The notes: generated by a model from the letters alone, not told the origin. Counted from the stretch's first letter, positions 16,964 to 26,860 are shown. The stretch is 64,000 nt of DNA from an uncultured Oscillospiraceae bacterium (GCA_910579125.1 CAJTTH010000010.1:1-64000), one strand, 5' to 3'. A program made the numbers and translations.

Positions 16964-18450
16964 TACTTTTTAAGCCGCATATACGTTTCAGCAAGCGCGT
17001 AAAGCCGTTCCGCGTCCTTCGCCCTGAGCTTGTTCGGCTGCATACGCCAGCTCCAGTTGTGCGTTCCGAGCGTTGACGGCAGGTTCATACGTGCTCTTTT
17101 GCCAAGCCCGAGAATATCCTGCATCGGAATGACCGCAAGGAACGACTGACTTGCGTAGGCGCTGCGTACCGCGCAGTCGGAAAAGCGCTCCATCAGCCCC
17201 TTTCGCATATAATTTTTCGCCATTTTCGCGGACTTCGCGTCAGCTTCTTTAAACCACTGCGCTATCGTGGCGTTGTCGTGAGTTCCCGTGTAGCAGACGC
17301 TGTTTTTCGGGTAATTGTGCAGCAGATGATCGTTATCGGCGTTCTCCGGATTAAACCCGAACTGCACCACCCGCATTCCCGGGAAACCCGAATCGGCGAG
17401 CAGCTTTTTCACACTGTCAAAAATATCGCCCAAATCCTCGGCGATTATGTTGACCTTGCCCAGCTCCGCTTTTATCGCGTTAAATAAATCCATACCCGGA
17501 CCGTTCTCCCAAGTGCCGTGCTCGGCGGTCTTATGCCCGAACGGTATCGCGTAATAGGTATCGAACGCGCGGAAGTGGTCAATGCGGATAACGTCGTAAA
17601 GCTGCATGGATTTTTTTACGCGCTTTATCCACCATGCGTAACCCGTTTTCTTCATCTCAGTCCAGTTGTACAGCGGATTTCCCCAAAGCTGCCCCGTTGC
17701 CGAAAAGTAATCGGGCGGCACGCCCGCGACACGTTTCGGGCAGAGCTTCTCGTCCAGCTCGAACAGCTCGGGGCTTGCCCATACGTCCGAGCAGTCGGGC
17801 GAAACGTATATCGGAATATCGCCGATAATGCCGACGCCCTTGCTGTTGCAATAGCTGTGCAGACGGCTCCACTGCCTGAAGAAAATGTACTGACACCACT
17901 TTACAAAGCGAATTTCTTCCTTTAATTCCTCGCGGTAACGTTCCATTGCGTCGGGCTTGCGGGTCTTGATGTCCTTGTCCCACATCGTCCACGGCTTGCC
18001 GCCGAATTTATCCTTTAACGCGGCGAACAGCGCGTAATCGTCCAGCCAGTCCGCCTCCTCCCGAATAAACGAGGTGTAGCCCACGTCGTCCACGAATTTC
18101 CCGAACGCCTTACGCAGCAGTTCGTTCCTTGTCGCGGAGATCTTTTCATAGTCGACAAATTCGGGATCCGCGCCGTAGTCGGCGTTCTCGCAGTCGGCTT
18201 TTTCGAGCAGACCGTGCTCGCACAGCTCGTCAAGGTCTATCAGCAGCGGATTTCCCGCGAATGACGAAAACGGCTGGTACGGCGAGTTCCCGTAACCCGT
18301 AGGACCTACGGGCAGCACCTGCCACCAGCTCTGTCCCGCCTTTTGCAGCCAGTCGGCGAATTTCTCCGCCTCCCCGCCGAGCGTTCCTATGCCGTAAGGC
18401 GACGGCAGCGAGGTTATGTGCATAAGTACTCCGCAGCTTCTTCTGTTCAT
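16963..18450 (-). CDS. malQ: 4-alpha-glucanotransferase
   Basis: GH77 amylomaltase transferring alpha-1,4 glucan segments in maltodextrin metabolism. The 495-residue protein begins RRSCGVLMHITSLPSPYGIG, the family N-terminus. It contains GIIGDIPIYVSPDCSDVWA, VIRIDHFRAF (nucleophile Asp), IIAEDLG (acid Glu) and YTGTHDNAT. It is co-transcribed with the TtcA-like gene and pulA, forming a glycogen/maltodextrin processing set. Confidence 0.97.
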   Translation of the reverse strand: MNRRSCGVLMHITSLPSPYGIGTLGGEAEKFADWLQKAGQSWWQVLPVGPTGYGNSPYQPFSSFAGNPLLIDLDELCEHGLLEKADCENADYGADPEFVDYEKISATRNELLRKAFGKFVDDVGYTSFIREEADWLDDYALFAALKDKFGGKPWTMWDKDIKTRKPDAMERYREELKEEIRFVKWCQYIFFRQWSRLHSYCNSKGVGIIGDIPIYVSPDCSDVWASPELFELDEKLCPKRVAGVPPDYFSATGQLWGNPLYNWTEMKKTGYAWWIKRVKKSMQLYDVIRIDHFRAFDTYYAIPFGHKTAEHGTWENGPGMDLFNAIKAELGKVNIIAEDLGDIFDSVKKLLADSGFPGMRVVQFGFNPENADNDHLLHNYPKNSVCYTGTHDNATIAQWFKEADAKSAKMAKNYMRKGLMERFSDCAVRSAYASQSFLAVIPMQDILGLGKRARMNLPSTLGTHNWSWRMQPNKLRAKDAERLYALAETYMRLKK

Positions 18451-18462
18451 AAAGATCGTCTC

Positions 18463-19989
18463 CTATCTGTTCCAGTATTTTCTGTCAAGGCTTCGGAAGC
18501 TTATCGCCTGCGAGATGTGCGACTTTTGGATATCCGCGCTGCCGTCCAGATCGGCGCACGTACGTGAGACCTTTAATATCCTGTCGTAGGCTCTCGCCGA
18601 AAGCCCCAGCTTCTCAAACGCTGCTTTCAGCATATCCTGCGCGTCGTGAGTTAAACGGCAAACGTCCGCGATAATATCCGAGGTTATGCGGCTGTTTGAT
18701 TTTACGGACGTGCCCTTATAACGCTCCGCCTGAATATCACGCGCCCGCTGAACACGCTCCGCTATCGCCGCCGAGGACTCCTGAGGCTTACGCTCCGAAA
18801 GCTCGTCATATTTCACGGGTTTTATCTCTATTTGAATATCGATGCGGTCGAGAACGGGCTGGGAAATTTTGTTGAGATACGCCGAGACCGCTTTCTCCGA
18901 ACAGGTACATTTCTTCAGCGGATTGCCGAAGTTGCCGCACGGGCACGGGTTCATTGCCGCGACAAGCATAACGTCGCATGGATAATTCACCGAACCGCTT
19001 GCTCGGGAAATCGTGATATCGCCGTTTTCCAGCGGCTGACGGAGCGTTTCGAGAACGCGTCTGTCAAACTCGGGCAGCTCGTCCAGAAAAAGCACGCCGT
19101 TATGTGCCAGCGAGATCTCTCCGGGTTTAGGTACGCTGCCGCCGCCGACCAGTCCGACCGAGCTTGCCGTATGGCTCACCGCGCGGAACGGACGCGAGGT
19201 CACAAGCGGCTCGCACGGGTTGATGATACCCGCGACCGAGTGTATCTGCGTCGTCTCGATGCTTTCCTCGAACGTTATCCTCGGCAGTATGGACGGGATA
19301 CGTTTTGCGAGCATGGACTTACCCGATCCGGGAGGTCCGAGCATAAGTATATTGTGCGAACCCGCGGCGGCGGTCTCTATTGCCTTTTTTGCGGCGTATT
19401 GCCCCATAACGTCGGCGAAATCCTCAAAATGGCGGTATTTGCGTTCGGACGGTATGTAGCGCGGCTCGGGAGAAAGCTCTGTTCCGTGCTGCAAAAAATC
19501 CATTATCTGCGTGATATGCTCCGCGCCGTAGACCTCCACGCCGTCCGCGACCGACGCCTCTTTCGCGTTGTCAATAGGCAGGAACACGCGCTTAACGCCG
19601 TTGCGCGCGGCGGTAAGCACCATACTCAGCGCGCCGTTTACGGGAGCGAGTGTTCCGTCAAGCGAAAGCTCGCCGATAAAAGCGGTGCGGTCAAGTTCGC
19701 TTGTAATTATACCGCCGAGCCGCATAAGCGCGATGATTATGGGCAAATCGAAAATCGAGCCGATTTTTTTCACGCTTGCGGGCGCGAGATTTACCGTAAC
19801 CCTGCCGCTCAGCAGTTTGAGTTCCAGTTGTCCGAGAACCGCGCGGATACGCGCCTTGCTTTCCTGAACCGCGATGTCGGGCATTCCCACTATGTCGAAT
19901 GACGGCTGCCCCGCCGAAATACTCGCCTCGACCGTTACGGGAAAGGCGTTCAGCCCGAACAGACCCATACTTTCAACCTTACTGAACAT
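18463..19989 (-). CDS. YifB/ComM-family Mg-chelatase-like AAA+ ATPase
   Basis: A 508-residue protein: an N-terminal Lon-S5-like domain (about 1-165), an AAA+ Mg-chelatase domain with GPPGSGKSMLAKR (Walker A) and VLFLDELPEF (Walker B), CPCGNFG with several Cys, and a C-terminal helical domain. ComM homologues are branch-migration helicases that help integrate DNA in transformation. ATG 19989 is preferred, preceded by GGAGG. It is the first gene of the operon leading to malQ and pulA; the functional link is not evident. Confidence 0.93.
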   Translation of the reverse strand: MFSKVESMGLFGLNAFPVTVEASISAGQPSFDIVGMPDIAVQESKARIRAVLGQLELKLLSGRVTVNLAPASVKKIGSIFDLPIIIALMRLGGIITSELDRTAFIGELSLDGTLAPVNGALSMVLTAARNGVKRVFLPIDNAKEASVADGVEVYGAEHITQIMDFLQHGTELSPEPRYIPSERKYRHFEDFADVMGQYAAKKAIETAAAGSHNILMLGPPGSGKSMLAKRIPSILPRITFEESIETTQIHSVAGIINPCEPLVTSRPFRAVSHTASSVGLVGGGSVPKPGEISLAHNGVLFLDELPEFDRRVLETLRQPLENGDITISRASGSVNYPCDVMLVAAMNPCPCGNFGNPLKKCTCSEKAVSAYLNKISQPVLDRIDIQIEIKPVKYDELSERKPQESSAAIAERVQRARDIQAERYKGTSVKSNSRITSDIIADVCRLTHDAQDMLKAAFEKLGLSARAYDRILKVSRTCADLDGSADIQKSHISQAISFRSLDRKYWNR

Positions 19990-20151
19990 TATTTCAATGA
20001 CCTCCAAAAGTCGGTTTTGTTAATTAGCAGTAACATTTCGTCTAAAAATCGGAATTTCAAAGGGATATATCACTTTTGCGTGGCACGGGGCGGTGCTGCT
20101 CATGCAAGACCCGTTTCCGATAACATTCCAAATTATTACTCTCCATTTTAC

Positions 20152-20180
20152 ATTATATCATCTTTTTGTGTAAATTGCAA
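20152..20180 (-). promoter_or_regulatory. Promoter of the yifB-malQ-pulA operon
   Basis: Minus strand TTGCAA (20180-20175), 17 bases, TATAAT (20157-20152) with TGA extension. The leader of about 155 nucleotides shows no structure I recognise. Confidence 0.8.
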
Positions 20181-20234
20181 CGGTGAACCCAAAGATTTTT
20201 TGCGAAATTTTCACAATTAAACACATTTTTACTG

Positions 20235-20263
20235 TTGAAATAATGAAGCGTTTGTGATATAAT
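20235..20263 (+). promoter_or_regulatory. Promoter of the rlmB-era operon
   Basis: TTGAAA (20235-20240), 17 bases, TATAAT (20258-20263) with TGTGA before it. It is divergent from the yifB promoter. Confidence 0.85.
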
Positions 20264-20309
20264 AAATAATGTATGATTAGACTTTAATATTGATCAAGAG
20301 GTCGTTAAT

Positions 20310-21050
20310 TTGGAAAAAGATATTGAACAGCAGATAATTTACGGCAGGAATGCGGTTTCCGAGGCTTTGAGCTCAGAAAAGGAAATAGATACGATCTTTG
20401 TTCAGCGCGGCGCAGCAGTGGGAAATATTATCTCATTGGCGAAAAAACGCGGCATTGTAATAAAGGACGTGAGCGAGGAAAAGCTCTCGGCGCTTGCGGG
20501 AACGCCAAAGCACGGCGGCGTGGCTGCGGAGCTTTGCGCGTGTACCTACGCGGAATTGGAGGATATTTTCGAGGTCTCGGAAGCAAAAGGCACTCCGCCG
20601 TTCATAATAATAGCGGACGAAATTGCCGATCCGCATAATCTCGGCGCGATTATCCGCACTGCCGAAGCCGCGGGCGCGGACGGCGTGATCATTCCGAAAA
20701 GGCGCTCCGCGTCACTGAACGCGACGGTTTTCAAGACCAGCGCGGGTGCGGCGGCTTGGATAAAGGTAGCGAGGGTATCAAATCTCGTGGACGCGATAAA
20801 AACACTGAAAAAGCGCAACATCTGGGTCTGGGGAATGGAAGCTGACGGTTCTCCGTTCGGCAAAACGGACTTTACGGGCGGCACGGCTATCGTCGTCGGC
20901 TCGGAGGGGTTCGGGCTTGGGCGGCTTGTACGCGAAAGCTGCGACGGGGTATTGTCGCTGCCGATGAACGGAAAGGTCAACTCGCTGAACGCCTCGGTTT
21001 CCGCCGGTATACTCATGTATGAGGTTGTAAGACAAAGAGAAGCAAAATAA
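20310..21050 (+). CDS. rlmB: 23S rRNA (guanosine-2'-O-)-methyltransferase RlmB (SpoU/TrmH family)
   Basis: A SPOUT methyltransferase that methylates G2251 of 23S rRNA with S-adenosylmethionine. A substrate-binding N-terminal domain starts with IIYGRNAVSEAL. The knotted catalytic domain has DPHNLGAIIRTAEAAG, VVGSEGFG and SLNASVSAGILMYE. At 246 residues it is normal in size. The start is TTG at 20310 with AGAGG upstream. It leads the operon. Confidence 0.94.
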   Translation: MEKDIEQQIIYGRNAVSEALSSEKEIDTIFVQRGAAVGNIISLAKKRGIVIKDVSEEKLSALAGTPKHGGVAAELCACTYAELEDIFEVSEAKGTPPFIIIADEIADPHNLGAIIRTAEAAGADGVIIPKRRSASLNATVFKTSAGAAAWIKVARVSNLVDAIKTLKKRNIWVWGMEADGSPFGKTDFTGGTAIVVGSEGFGLGRLVRESCDGVLSLPMNGKVNSLNASVSAGILMYEVVRQREAK

Positions 21051-21064
21051 GGAGAGATTCTTAA

Positions 21065-24000
21065 ATGAGTGACGATAAATACAGTATAGACGACATATTA
21101 AAGGAAATAGACACAAACCGCCGCTCCGATGACAGCAAGGGCTCTTTTGACGGCAGCGTTACCGATATTATCGGCGGTAACGAGATCGACCGTGCGCTCC
21201 GTGCGGGATCGCAGAAAAAAACAAAGACCGAGGGGCAGGAGAAGCCCGATATAAGCGTAACGGCGGTCATCAATTCCATTTCCGCGAAGAATAAAAAGGA
21301 CGCTCCCCCTCTCGCCGCGAAACAGCGCACTGAGGAGGAGTTTGAGGAGCGCGTTGCCGTCGATATAGCGGGAGCTATCGACAAGCGCGAAAAAGCCGCA
21401 CCCAAGGAGAACGTTACGCTCCCCGCGAGACAGCGCACCGAGGAAGAGGTCAACGAGCGTATTGCCAAGGAAATAAGCGAGGCGGCGGATATTAAAATAT
21501 GGGAGCGTCTGCGCGAGGACGACAACGAGGTTGACGAAGAGGGCGTGCGGACATATGAGCCGGGCGCTCACGAGTATGTGGGCGGAGACGCGGCTGAGAG
21601 CGAAGATGACGGCGGTTTCGTTTTCCGGGAGAGCCTTGTTACGACCGATACCATGCAGCTCCGCAAGCAGCGTAAGATCGACGAAATAAATAAAGCCCTC
21701 CTTAAAATGGACAGCGAGGCGGAATCTCCCGACGATATGCTTGCCGCGCTGAACCCCATGGAATCCCGTGCAAAGGCTACCGAGCAGCTTAAAGAGGTTG
21801 ACGGGAACACCGATACGCTGGCGGTCGGCGGCAACGACCTGAAACGTATAGCAAGCCGCGGCGAAGAAAGGGTCAAGGAATACCGTCCGTCCGCGGCGAG
21901 AAAAAAAGAACCCGAGAACAAAGCTGACGAGGTTCTGTTCAGCGCTGGAGCGCAGCGTCCCGCGTTCCCGGGGGGACTTCATGTCGGAGAGACGATTGTT
22001 GACGCTCTCAACAAGAAGATCAGAGATGATAAAAAAGAAGAAAAGGAAAAGAAAAAGGCTGAGAAAAATCCGCGTAAATATGCTGCCAAAACAGCTGCTG
22101 CCGACACGGAAAGCACAGAAAGCGCGGAAAAAGCCGAGGCTGCCGAAATTACCGGAAATACAAGCGGCATTCCCGTTGATGACACTCAATCGGGCAAAAT
22201 CAATATAATTGCCTCCGCGCCCGAAGAGCCGGATATCGAACCGGAGATTGAAGAGGAATCCCCTTCGGATAAGATAAAACAGGCAAACGAGTTGGCGAAA
22301 AAGAAAAAGCGCCGTATAGCAAGTTTTATTCTTGAGGATATGGGCAGCGACACCGAGGAACTGGAGCGCTCACAGTACGAAGACGAGGACGACGATGAAG
22401 ACGAGGACGACACGGAAGAACCCGTCGATCTCGACGACGAGAACGTTATCCGCGACAGGCTTACACGCGCCTCAAAGGGCTTGGTAAGCCGTCTGATAAT
22501 ACTCACGGTGCTGTTTGCGGCAACGCTGTTTATCGCGATTGTCAATAAATTCTGGATAAATCTGGGCACGATAACAAATATTGTAAGCTATCGTTCAGCC
22601 CCTCAGAATTACCTGTATACTAACCTTACGATAGGCATTCTGTCGTTTGCGGCGTGTTCCTCCGTTATTTCAAACGGTCTTTCGCGGCTGTTCAAGTTCC
22701 GCCCCGACGGCGATACGCTCTGCGCTCTGGCTCATGTTACCGCGATAGCGGCGATGATACCCTACCTCACATCGGGCGAATATATCCAGCGCGGACGTTC
22801 GCAGGTATATCTTGCGGTATCGCTGTTGACGCTTATTTTCAATACTTTGTCGAAGCTGTTCACCGTCAAGACCGCTCAGCGCAATTTTGCGTTTATTTCC
22901 GCGGCGGACAGAGCGAAGTTCTTTGTGGAACGCTGCGACGGCGACGGCGCGGAGCAGCTTGCAAAGGGCGCGGTTTCGGGTATTCCTGTTGTTGCGTCAA
23001 TGCACAAGACCGAGCTGCTGTGCGATTTTATCCTCTCGACCTACTGCGAGGATGCTTCGGACAGGACCTCACGCAAGATATCCGTCGCGACGCTTGTTGC
23101 TGCGATAATCGGCGGAGTTGTTTCTTTCTTTGTCAATCCCAGTGAGTTTGCCGCGAACAATCTTTCGTGGGCGGCTACCGTATGTTCGGCAATATGCGCT
23201 ATAGGAGCGTCGTTCTCGGGCTCCATGACCGTTACTCTGCCGCTTTACCTCGCGTCAAGAGAGAACGAACGGCGCGGCTCTGCGATACTCGGCTACAACG
23301 CCGTCGAGGATATCAGCGAAACAAATGCCGTTCTCGTTGAAGCCAAGACGCTTTTCCCGCCCAGCGCTGTTAAAATAAACAACATCTGCGGCTACGACAA
23401 GCCCAAGAACCGCTGCGAGGGCAAGATTAACATCGACGAGGCGATAATCTACGCGGCGAGCCTTGCGGTAGCCTCCGACAGTGTTCTCGCGGACGCGTTC
23501 TTCAATATGCTCAACTACAAGCAGGAGCTGCTGAAGCCCGTTTCCGGCTGTATTTACGAGAACAATCTCGGCGTAATGGGCTGGATTGACAGACGGCGCG
23601 TGCTGCTCGGCAACCGGCAGCACATGAAATCCCACGAGATAACCGTTCCCAACAACAAAAAGGAGGCTGCGGCTAACGTAAACAACGACGAGGTCATCTA
23701 CCTCGCGGTCGGCGGCGAGGTCTGCCTGCTGTTCTTCGTGCAGCTCAAGGCAGATACTGTGGTCAAAAATTGTGTGCAGAACCTGTGCTACCGTGACGTC
23801 TCGCTGGTAATAAAAACGGTTGACGGTATGATATCAACCTCCGCGATAACCGAGCTTTTCGAGGTAGACGCGGAGAACGTGAAGATACTTCCTTTCGAGG
23901 CTCACGAAACATTCAACGAGCACACGAAGTTCGTTTCGAGCGGCAGCGCTGCCGTTTCCTGTACGGGAACTCTGCCCGGCTTTACGGGAGCTGTCGTCAC

Positions 24001-24223
24001 CTCGCGCAATATCCGCGACAAAGCCATACTCGGCAGCATTATACAGACCGCGTTTGTGATCCTCGGAATACTGCTTGCGGTGATATTTATGATGTTCGTC
24101 AAAGACGGCGACAACAAGCCCAATGCGGCAATGTTCGGTATGTTCAATATGTTCAATATACTGTTCTATAATATCGGCTCGGCGGTCATTACACTCGCGG
24201 CACAATTTTTCAAGCGCTCATGA
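21065..24223 (+). CDS. Large membrane protein resembling a catalytically dead P-type ATPase
   Basis: A 1052-residue protein with a roughly 470-residue acidic, charged, likely disordered N-terminus. That region has a 36-residue near-repeat with QRTEEE at about 86 and 122. It is followed by a P-type-ATPase-like membrane part: four helices (about 474-600), two more (673-730), a soluble domain and two C-terminal helices (986-1048). After the sixth helix, AILGYNAVEDISETNAVLV aligns with the segment leading to DKTGT, but the site reads EAKTLFP (759-765). The nucleotide domain keeps RRRVLLGNRQHM; the MLTGDN loop is replaced by VIKTVDG. It therefore cannot be phosphorylated in the usual way. It may be a sensor, scaffold or regulatory pump-like protein. 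Confidence 0.7.
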   Translation: MSDDKYSIDDILKEIDTNRRSDDSKGSFDGSVTDIIGGNEIDRALRAGSQKKTKTEGQEKPDISVTAVINSISAKNKKDAPPLAAKQRTEEEFEERVAVDIAGAIDKREKAAPKENVTLPARQRTEEEVNERIAKEISEAADIKIWERLREDDNEVDEEGVRTYEPGAHEYVGGDAAESEDDGGFVFRESLVTTDTMQLRKQRKIDEINKALLKMDSEAESPDDMLAALNPMESRAKATEQLKEVDGNTDTLAVGGNDLKRIASRGEERVKEYRPSAARKKEPENKADEVLFSAGAQRPAFPGGLHVGETIVDALNKKIRDDKKEEKEKKKAEKNPRKYAAKTAAADTESTESAEKAEAAEITGNTSGIPVDDTQSGKINIIASAPEEPDIEPEIEEESPSDKIKQANELAKKKKRRIASFILEDMGSDTEELERSQYEDEDDDEDEDDTEEPVDLDDENVIRDRLTRASKGLVSRLIILTVLFAATLFIAIVNKFWINLGTITNIVSYRSAPQNYLYTNLTIGILSFAACSSVISNGLSRLFKFRPDGDTLCALAHVTAIAAMIPYLTSGEYIQRGRSQVYLAVSLLTLIFNTLSKLFTVKTAQRNFAFISAADRAKFFVERCDGDGAEQLAKGAVSGIPVVASMHKTELLCDFILSTYCEDASDRTSRKISVATLVAAIIGGVVSFFVNPSEFAANNLSWAATVCSAICAIGASFSGSMTVTLPLYLASRENERRGSAILGYNAVEDISETNAVLVEAKTLFPPSAVKINNICGYDKPKNRCEGKINIDEAIIYAASLAVASDSVLADAFFNMLNYKQELLKPVSGCIYENNLGVMGWIDRRRVLLGNRQHMKSHEITVPNNKKEAAANVNNDEVIYLAVGGEVCLLFFVQLKADTVVKNCVQNLCYRDVSLVIKTVDGMISTSAITELFEVDAENVKILPFEAHETFNEHTKFVSSGSAAVSCTGTLPGFTGAVVTSRNIRDKAILGSIIQTAFVILGILLAVIFMMFVKDGDNKPNAAMFGMFNMFNILFYNIGSAVITLAAQFFKRS

Positions 24224-24684
24224 CAATAGACGAGGAATATATGGAACGCGCGCTTCTGCTGGCGCAAAAGGCGGCGGAGCAGGGTGAAATACCAGTCGGA
24301 GCGCTTGTTATCGATGAAAACGGGGAAATAGCCGGCGAGGGGTACAATCTGCGAGAAACGCTTTGTTCTCCTACTGCCCACGCGGAAATGATCGCGATAG
24401 AAGCCGCGGCGAAGAAGCTGGGCAGACGGCGGCTTACGGGATGCACGCTCTACGTTACGCTCGAACCGTGCCCCATGTGCGCGGGCGCGGTGATGAACGC
24501 GGGACTTGACCGTCTGGTGTACGGAGCGTTCGACGAAAAAAACGGCGCGTGCGCGTCGGTGGCAGCGCTGTTCGATGAGAAGTTCACGCATATCCCGCGA
24601 GTGAGGAGCCGTGTTCTGGAGCAGCGCTGCGGAGCGGTTTTAAGCGATTTTTTCAAGGAGCTCCGAAATAACGGACAGGAATAA
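24220..24684 (+). CDS. tadA: tRNA(adenosine34) deaminase
   Basis: A zinc deaminase converting A34 to inosine in tRNA-Arg(ACG). Zinc and catalytic motifs are HAEMIAI (His and Glu) and EPCPMCAGA. The 154-residue length is typical. The start overlaps the previous stop (ATGA), so it is translationally coupled. Confidence 0.95.
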   Translation: MTIDEEYMERALLLAQKAAEQGEIPVGALVIDENGEIAGEGYNLRETLCSPTAHAEMIAIEAAAKKLGRRRLTGCTLYVTLEPCPMCAGAVMNAGLDRLVYGAFDEKNGACASVAALFDEKFTHIPRVRSRVLEQRCGAVLSDFFKELRNNGQE

Positions 24685-24692
24685 TTTACCCT

Positions 24693-26348
24693 ATGAATAA
24701 ATACCAAAAACTGGCAAGCAATACACTGGTCTTGGGAATAGGACAATTCAGCTCAAAGCTGCTTGTGTATGTAATGCTGAAGTTCTACCTCGACACGCTC
24801 GGCGACGAGCAGTTCGGCGTAATGAACAACATCATCACAGCATCTTCGCTGCTAATATCGGTGGTTACGCTGTCCATCGCGGACGGCGTGCTTCGCTTTG
24901 CGTTGGAGCAGTCCAACAACGGCAAAATGGTATTTTCAATAGGCATAAACGTATGTATAGTCGGCTGCGTGGTATTTATTCCGTTAGTACCGCTAATCGG
25001 AATGATCCCCATGCTCAAGGGGTACGAGTGGCTGATCTTGCTGTACGTCTTTACGGGAGCGATAAAGGAGGTCTGCGGCATTTATGTCCGTTCGCGGTAC
25101 AGCGTGAAGTTGTATGCGGTGGACGGGATAATCACTACGGTTTCGTCGATCGTCTATAACCTTATCTTCCTCGGCGTGCTAAAATGGGGAGTTATGGGTT
25201 ACGTTCTGGCGGTTATTCTGGGTGATTTCACCTCGATCATCTTTCTGAACGTTTCCACCAAGCTCATCACGCAGTACCGCCCCGTCAACAATGACAAAAC
25301 GCTCCGCAACGCCATGCTGCGTTACAGCATTCCGCTTATGCCGACCATGATAATGTGGTGGATAATCAACGCGTCCGACCAGTTTATGATAACGGGTATG
25401 CTTGGCGACAAGGAAAACAGCCTGTATTCGTTCGCCTATAAATTCCCAAATCTGGTAACGATTGTTGTGGGCATTTTCTCGCAGGCTTGGCGAATGTCCG
25501 CGATAACGGAGCGCAATTCACGCACGATATCAAATTTCTACTCAACGACGTTCAGCATGATACAAACTGTTATGTTCCTCGGCTGCGGCGGGATTATGCT
25601 TGTCCTCCGTCCGATAATCATGCAGTTTTATAACACTAAGGGCTTTGAAACCGGATTTTTTTATGTTCCGCTGCTGCTTGGTGCAACGATATTTCAGGCA
25701 ATGGACAACTTTCTCGCGAGCATTTACGAAGCCTCGCAGAAAACCACCCACTCGCTGACTTCATCGGCGATAGGCGCCGCCGTAAACATCGGATTAAACG
25801 TAATACTTATCAGGACGATAGGAATTGCGGGCGCAGCGGTCGCCACTTTCGCAAGCTACATAGTCGTGTTCGTTTACCGCATAATCGACACGAAGAAGTA
25901 CCTTTACATGAAGGTGTACTGGGCGAAAATAGTCGTTAATCTCATGCTGTTAACGGGAATGGCGTGCTCAATAATGTTCCTTGAGTATGGAACGCTCCAG
26001 AACGTTATTAACGCGGTGATCTTCCTGTTTATCGCCGCGATCAACTTCCAGTCGTGCGTTCAAGCGGTGAAGCTGGTGCTCAACAGACGGCGGACTGCTC
26101 CGCAAGCCGCGCCGAATAATACGCGGCGCACACCTCCGTCGAGCGCTCCTCGGAGCTCCGCCGACAGTACGCGTCGTAATGCGCCGCCGAACGCTCCCCG
26201 AGACGCGTACAATAATTCACAGAAAAGGGAACGATCGAATGTTCCGCGCGGTACCCCGAACAATTCTCAGCGCCGCGAATACTTTACAAACCGCGAGATA
26301 CCGCTTGGTCAATATCGAAACGAACAGTATAAGGATAAGAGAAGATGA
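24693..26348 (+). CDS. Polysaccharide flippase (MATE/MVF/Wzx-like) with a basic low-complexity tail
   Basis: A 551-residue protein with about 12-14 hydrophobic segments and the start NKYQKLASNTLVLGIGQF, typical of oligosaccharide flippases of the MOP superfamily. About 95 C-terminal residues (460-551) are not membrane-like. They are rich in Asn, Pro, Arg and Ser, with recurring APN/APR and NNSQ-R units, and presumably form a disordered cytoplasmic tail. The ribosome site is weak. Its substrate is unknown; lipid-linked polysaccharide or teichoic precursor export is likely. It is embedded between tadA and rimM. Confidence 0.88.
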   Translation: MNKYQKLASNTLVLGIGQFSSKLLVYVMLKFYLDTLGDEQFGVMNNIITASSLLISVVTLSIADGVLRFALEQSNNGKMVFSIGINVCIVGCVVFIPLVPLIGMIPMLKGYEWLILLYVFTGAIKEVCGIYVRSRYSVKLYAVDGIITTVSSIVYNLIFLGVLKWGVMGYVLAVILGDFTSIIFLNVSTKLITQYRPVNNDKTLRNAMLRYSIPLMPTMIMWWIINASDQFMITGMLGDKENSLYSFAYKFPNLVTIVVGIFSQAWRMSAITERNSRTISNFYSTTFSMIQTVMFLGCGGIMLVLRPIIMQFYNTKGFETGFFYVPLLLGATIFQAMDNFLASIYEASQKTTHSLTSSAIGAAVNIGLNVILIRTIGIAGAAVATFASYIVVFVYRIIDTKKYLYMKVYWAKIVVNLMLLTGMACSIMFLEYGTLQNVINAVIFLFIAAINFQSCVQAVKLVLNRRRTAPQAAPNNTRRTPPSSAPRSSADSTRRNAPPNAPRDAYNNSQKRERSNVPRGTPNNSQRREYFTNREIPLGQYRNEQYKDKRR

Positions 26349-26860
26349 AACAATTTCTGGAAATAGCAAAAATAGTCGCCACTCACGGAATACGCGGCGA
26401 GGTGCGCTGTCAGTACTACTGCGATGCGCCCGAGGTGCTGTGCGAATTTGACGAGCTGTATCTCAACAAGGGAGCGCAGCCTGTTCACGTTGTCCGCGCT
26501 TATCCGCATAAAAATGTGGTAATAATGCATATCGAGGGCGTTGATACCGTTGAAAAGGCGCAGACTCTCATCGGAAAGCTGCTGTACATCGACCGCGACG
26601 ACGCGGAGCTTGACGAGGACCTGTACTTCGTTCAGGATATAATCGGCTTGACGGTAAAGGACGCGGAAACGGGCGAGGTGTACGGGAAAATTTCCGAGGT
26701 GTACCAGAACGGCGCCGCGGACGTTTACTCCATTAAGAAAGAGAACGGTACGGAGCTGATGTTCCCGTGCATTGACGAGGTAGTCAAAAAGGTTGATATC
26801 GCGGGCGGCGAAATGCTGATAAAACCGCTGCCGGGGCTGTTCGACGAGGACGGACAATGA
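26345..26860 (+). CDS. rimM: 16S rRNA processing/ribosome maturation factor RimM
   Basis: A 171-residue 30S maturation factor binding S19. The N-terminal RimM domain has ATHGIRGEVRCQ and a PRC-barrel-like C-terminal half begins LYFVQDIIGL, ending LIKPLPGLFD. It starts within the flippase stop (ATGA), and its own stop overlaps trmD. Confidence 0.95.
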   Translation: MKQFLEIAKIVATHGIRGEVRCQYYCDAPEVLCEFDELYLNKGAQPVHVVRAYPHKNVVIMHIEGVDTVEKAQTLIGKLLYIDRDDAELDEDLYFVQDIIGLTVKDAETGEVYGKISEVYQNGAADVYSIKKENGTELMFPCIDEVVKKVDIAGGEMLIKPLPGLFDEDGQ

